Below are positions 60,627 through 64,000 of a DNA stretch of 64,000 nt, in pieces; position 1 is the first letter of the stretch; every line of letters begins with the position of its first letter. The notes below the pieces were generated by a model. It did not search any database. It was not told where the DNA came from and saw only the letters and a program-made list of their open reading frames with translations. The DNA comes from Thalassolituus sp034111725. GTDB lineage: Bacteria; Pseudomonadota; Gammaproteobacteria; Pseudomonadales; Oceanobacteraceae. Both the position numbers and the translations under genes were made by a program. The DNA lies in assembly GCF_034111725.1 (NCBI RefSeq), contig NZ_JAWUWR010000055.1, forward strand, positions 55,561 to 119,560, read 5' to 3'.

Positions 60627-61715
60627 CTAGCGAGCGTTGATATAAGCTTGTTCGCTAACGGCGTGATACGCCTTCACTTTATCGCGATAGCTCGCGAACG
60701 ATTCATACACCTTAGCTGACATAGGGTCACCGGCAGCGACTTCCGCCACAACCTCATGAGATAGACCTTTTAAGGTCTGCAATACATCTGCAGGGAATGG
60801 ACGCACATCGACATGATGCTTCTCAATCAACTCCACCAAAGCACTTTGATTGCGGGTGGTGTATTCAGCCAACATATCATCGTTAATGGCTTTAGCAGCA
60901 ACACGAACAATGGCTTGCAAATCTTCTGGCAAGGTCGCGTAGGCATCTTTGTTGATTAAAAATTCCATCATAGAACCTGGCTCATGCCAGCCTGGATAAT
61001 AATAGAATTTCGCGACTTTATATAAGCCAAAGGCTAGGTCGTTATATGGACCCACCCACTCTGTAGCATCGATAGCACCCGTTTGCAGAGAGGTGAATAT
61101 CTCACCGCCCGGCAAGGTCACCGGCGTACCACCAGCACGCGCTAAGACTTCACCGCCCAAACCTGGGATACGCATTTTCAAACCTTTAAGGTCGTCAACG
61201 CTGTTAATTTCTTTGTTAAACCAACCACCCATTTGTACACCGGTATTACCGCCCGACATCGGTAGGATATTAAAAGGAGCATAAACTTCTTCCCACAACT
61301 GTTGGCCACCACCGTATTGAATCCAACCGTTCATTTCTTGGGCGGTTAAACCAAAGGGAACAGAGGTGAAGAATTGTGCAGCTGCCGCTTTGCCTTTCCA
61401 GTAGTAAGCACCGCTATGGCCCATCTCTGCCGTGCCTTGCGATACGGCATCAAATACCTGTAAAGCAGGCACCAATTCACCAGCACCGTAAACATGGATT
61501 TTTAAACGGCCACCAGACAGCGCTTCGACTTCTTTGGCAAAACGTTCAGGAGCCGTCCCTAAACCTGGAAAGTTTTTCGGCCAAGACGTTACCAGCTTCC
61601 ATTTATAAGTTTGTTGTGGCGCAGCTTCACCAACGGGTGTTTCACAATCCTTGTTACAGCCTGCTAGCATCAATGTCGTTGCCGCAGCGAGTAAAACAGT
61701 CATTAAACGTTTCAC
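60627..61715 (-). CDS. TRAP transporter substrate-binding protein, TakP/DctP family
   Basis: 362 aa lipoprotein: signal peptide with lipobox LMLAGCNKDC. The mature protein matches the DctP fold of TakP-type receptors: YKWKLVTSWPKNFPGLGTAP, HVYGAGELVPALQVFDAVSQ, AEMGHSGAYYWKGKAAAAQF, MRIPGLGGEVLARAGGTPVT and the ligand region QTGAIDATEWVGPYNDLAFG. TakP relatives bind alpha-keto acids. No dctQ or dctM genes are adjacent in this window. Convergent with rho. Confidence 0.92.
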   Translation of the reverse strand: MKRLMTVLLAAATTLMLAGCNKDCETPVGEAAPQQTYKWKLVTSWPKNFPGLGTAPERFAKEVEALSGGRLKIHVYGAGELVPALQVFDAVSQGTAEMGHSGAYYWKGKAAAAQFFTSVPFGLTAQEMNGWIQYGGGQQLWEEVYAPFNILPMSGGNTGVQMGGWFNKEINSVDDLKGLKMRIPGLGGEVLARAGGTPVTLPGGEIFTSLQTGAIDATEWVGPYNDLAFGLYKVAKFYYYPGWHEPGSMMEFLINKDAYATLPEDLQAIVRVAAKAINDDMLAEYTTRNQSALVELIEKHHVDVRPFPADVLQTLKGLSHEVVAEVAAGDPMSAKVYESFASYRDKVKAYHAVSEQAYINAR

Positions 61716-61768
61716 GTGTTTCTCCTGTTGTTATTGTTGGTTATTACATTACCCGCACTGAGTGCGAT

Positions 61769-63979
61769 TTATAAAGCTTCCAGTTTAGCAAAACTCGCGA
61801 CCAGCCATTTACTGCCGGCGTCGTCAAAATTCACTTGCACACGCAAACCCGGACCCTGCCCTTCAAACTGCAATACCATGCCCTCTCCAAACATCTCATG
61901 ATAGACGCGCTGACCAAGACTAAATGGATATTGTGTCTGCACGAACGCAGGTTCGCTCTGATAACTTGAGCCGCCATAATTATTGCGGTCTCGAGCAGTT
62001 AACGGACGACTCACACTATTTTTTAAGCGTACTTCTTGAATTAATTCTGATGGAATTTCACGAATAAAACGTGATGGCGTGCTGAAGTTCTCTTGGCCAT
62101 ATAAACGGCGACTTTCAGCATGAGTAATAATCAGCTTTTCCATGGCGCGAGTAATACCGACGTAAGCAAGACGGCGCTCTTCTTCGAGGCCATCGGCTTC
62201 ACCCATCGACATTTTGTGCGGAAACAAACCTTCCTCTACACCCGCTAACACCACCTGAGGGAATTCCAAACCTTTGGCTGAGTGCAGCGTCATCAATTGC
62301 ACAGCATCGTCGTATTCGTCTGCCTGTGCATCACCAGCATCCAGTGCCGCACTATCAAGAAACACAGCGATTGGGGATAGCTCATCAGCTTGTGGGTCTT
62401 CAGCCTCAGCAGAGGAAGGCTCAAATTGTTTAGCCGCGTTAATTAACTCTTCAAGGTTATCAATGCGCGCTTGGCCTTTTTCGCCTTTTTCTTTGCGATG
62501 ATGCTCAATTAATCCGCTATTGGTAATGACTTGGTCCATCAATTCATGCAGAGGTAAGTCATTCATCCCTACGCTGAGTTCGTCGATCAGATCAAGGAAG
62601 CTTTGCACCGCCGCAGAGGCACGCTTTGGCAATAAACCATGTTTAATGGCACCTACTGCCGCTTGCCATAAAGAACAGCCATGATCGCGGGCAAAGCTGC
62701 GCAAAATATCAACGCTCTTTTCGCCAATGGCACGCGCAGGTACATTAATTACACGCTCCATTGCCGCATCATCATCGCGCGTTAACATTAAACGCAGATA
62801 CGACAGTGCGTTCTTAATTTCTAGACGCTCATAGAAACGTTGACCGCCGTAAATACGGTAGGGAATACCCGCGCGTAATAGCGCTTCTTCAAGCGTCCGC
62901 GACTGAGCGTTAGAGCGATATAAAATCGCCATATCGGTGCGAGCACGACCGGCTTTAGCCCATTCGTCGACTAAATCAGCGATATAACGCGCTTCATCTT
63001 GTTCATTGAAGGCACTATAGAGAACTATCTTTTCGCCATCTTCATCATCGGTACGTAACTCTTTACCAAGACGACCTTGGTTATTGGCAATCACCGCATT
63101 GGCGGCAGCTAAGATATTCGCGGTAGAACGATAATTTTGCTCAAGCTTAATTAATTCCGCACCCGGAAAATCTTTTTGGAAATCACGAATATTACCGACA
63201 TTAGCACCACGCCAACCGTAGATAGATTGATCATCATCACCCACTGCCATCACAGAGACTTTATTACCTGCTAATAAGCGGATCCATGCGTATTGGATAT
63301 TGTTGGTATCTTGAAACTCGTCCACCAAAATATAGCGGAAGCGCTGTTGATAATGAGCTAATAGGTCAGGGTTATGCAGCCATAATTCGTGCGCACGTAA
63401 TAATATTTCGCCGAAATCGACCAAGCCATTTTGCTGGCAATTTTCTTCATAAATATAATAAAAATCGTGCAACTGTCGCCCGAAGGGATCACCGGATGGC
63501 ATCACATGTGCAGCGCGACGACCTTCGTCTTTTTGGCCGTTGATATACCACTGAATTTGTTTCGGCGGATAACGCGTATCATCAATGTTATGTGCTTTCA
63601 TCAAGCGCTTAATTACACGCAGCTGATCATCGCTATCCAAAATTTGAAAATGCTGTGGCAGCTTGGCTTCTTGCCAATGCTGTTTTAGCAAACGGTGAGC
63701 TAAGCCGTGGAATGTGCCCACCCACAATCCATTTGAAGGAATGTTGAGTAAGTGCTCCAACCGGCCACGCATTTCTTTAGCGGCTTTATTGGTAAAGGTT
63801 ACCGCCAATATAGCTTGGGGCGATATATTTTCAGTCTGCACCAGCCAGGCAATTCGGTGAACCAATACACGGGTTTTACCCGAGCCGGCGCCTGCCAAAA
63901 CAAGTTGATGACCATGAGGTGCACAAACCGCATCGCGTTGTGCATCGTTTAAACCGTCGAGTAGTGTTGTTACATCCAT
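61769..63979 (-). CDS. uvrD: DNA helicase II UvrD
   Basis: 736 aa superfamily 1A helicase with all motifs in order: GLNDAQRDAVCAPHGHQLVL (Q motif), AGAGSGKTRVLVHRI (I), LAVTFTNKAAKEMRGRL (Ia), YILVDEFQDTNNIQYAW (II), VGDDDQSIYGWRGANVGNI (III), IKLEQNYRSTANILAAANAV (IV), LMTLHSAKGLEFPQVVLAG (V) and YVGITRAMEKLIITHAESRR (VI). The C-terminal RVYHEMFGEGMVLQFEGQGP is the UvrD Tudor-like tail that contacts RNA polymerase. Acts in mismatch and nucleotide-excision repair. Complete; the start lies 21 bases from the window end. Confidence 0.97.
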   Translation of the reverse strand: MDVTTLLDGLNDAQRDAVCAPHGHQLVLAGAGSGKTRVLVHRIAWLVQTENISPQAILAVTFTNKAAKEMRGRLEHLLNIPSNGLWVGTFHGLAHRLLKQHWQEAKLPQHFQILDSDDQLRVIKRLMKAHNIDDTRYPPKQIQWYINGQKDEGRRAAHVMPSGDPFGRQLHDFYYIYEENCQQNGLVDFGEILLRAHELWLHNPDLLAHYQQRFRYILVDEFQDTNNIQYAWIRLLAGNKVSVMAVGDDDQSIYGWRGANVGNIRDFQKDFPGAELIKLEQNYRSTANILAAANAVIANNQGRLGKELRTDDEDGEKIVLYSAFNEQDEARYIADLVDEWAKAGRARTDMAILYRSNAQSRTLEEALLRAGIPYRIYGGQRFYERLEIKNALSYLRLMLTRDDDAAMERVINVPARAIGEKSVDILRSFARDHGCSLWQAAVGAIKHGLLPKRASAAVQSFLDLIDELSVGMNDLPLHELMDQVITNSGLIEHHRKEKGEKGQARIDNLEELINAAKQFEPSSAEAEDPQADELSPIAVFLDSAALDAGDAQADEYDDAVQLMTLHSAKGLEFPQVVLAGVEEGLFPHKMSMGEADGLEEERRLAYVGITRAMEKLIITHAESRRLYGQENFSTPSRFIREIPSELIQEVRLKNSVSRPLTARDRNNYGGSSYQSEPAFVQTQYPFSLGQRVYHEMFGEGMVLQFEGQGPGLRVQVNFDDAGSKWLVASFAKLEAL

Positions 63980-64000
63980 TTGGGTAGTCTACCAGAAAAA

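Noticed and set aside
63980..64000. LexA box upstream of uvrD
   Set aside because: Only 21 bases of upstream sequence are in the window and none resembles an SOS box; the promoter is outside.
1..64000. CRISPR arrays, rRNA or tRNA genes, complete insertion sequences
   Set aside because: No regularly spaced repeats, no rRNA-like or cloverleaf sequences and no transposase frames were seen on reading both strands; a tRNA scan was not run.

Overview
The window is a stretch of chromosome from a marine gammaproteobacterium, most likely of the Oceanospirillales / hydrocarbon-degrader type. The placement rests on an ectABC-ask ectoine operon with a divergent EctR-type MarR regulator, an AlkK-like medium-chain acyl-CoA ligase beside a thiolase, an intracellular PHA depolymerase, and Pseudomonas-like housekeeping gene orders (pilU-pilT / yggS-proC-yggT-yggU-metX-metW-DUF4426-rdgB-hemW; hemB-ppk / ppx / trxA / rho; ilvA / rpiA). 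No rRNA, tRNA, CRISPR array or complete insertion sequence was seen.

Layout. 1-3.0 kb: a higBA-type toxin-antitoxin pair (antitoxin cut by the window edge), a DUF6933-like protein and an exported aspartoacylase/succinylglutamate-desuccinylase-like zinc enzyme. 3.1-7.8 kb: a LysR regulator divergent from a four-gene electrophile/aldehyde-handling operon (DJ-1/PfpI, YqhD-like reductase, CurA-like reductase, GST). 8.0-13.2 kb: a tiny acidic Cys-tailed protein, katG, and an unusual tight trio of two paralogous membrane-anchored beta-repeat proteins plus a CLCA_X-like HEWFH protein. 13.2-13.65 kb: a graveyard with a phage tail-collar gene carrying an in-frame stop, fused onto an outer-membrane-barrel remnant. 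13.99-17.5 kb: a candidate Moco riboswitch and moaA-mobA-moaB-moaC-moaD-moaE.

17.5-28 kb: pilus retraction ATPases, PLP homeostasis, proline and methionine synthesis, rdgB, a coiled-coil ZapB-like protein, hemW and a patatin. The hemW frame has a TGA exactly where the first radical-SAM cluster cysteine should be. 28-34 kb: ectoine operon, with a membrane TPR protein overlapping the end of ask. 33.9-36.3 kb: an AT-rich SIR2-TPR gene, a probable anti-phage defence gene. 36.5-49 kb: thiolase, acyl-CoA ligase, MFS, PhaZ, Mpo1-like protein, MATE pump, orphan binding protein, DUF481 outer-membrane protein, Spy/CpxP chaperone, Smr protein, PlsC-type acyltransferase. 48-64 kb: ilvA, rpiA, ydbH-like, hemB, ppk, ppx, trxA, rho, an orphan TRAP binding protein and uvrD.

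Two copies of a roughly 100-bp palindromic repeat with GTAGGAG/CTCCTAC ends lie in opposite orientation at 22.5 and 53.6 kb. Strong hairpin terminators separate most convergent genes. Starts were moved from the longest frame where a Shine-Dalgarno, signal peptide or family N-terminus favoured a shorter one. All function calls are from reading translated sequence; no database search was run.
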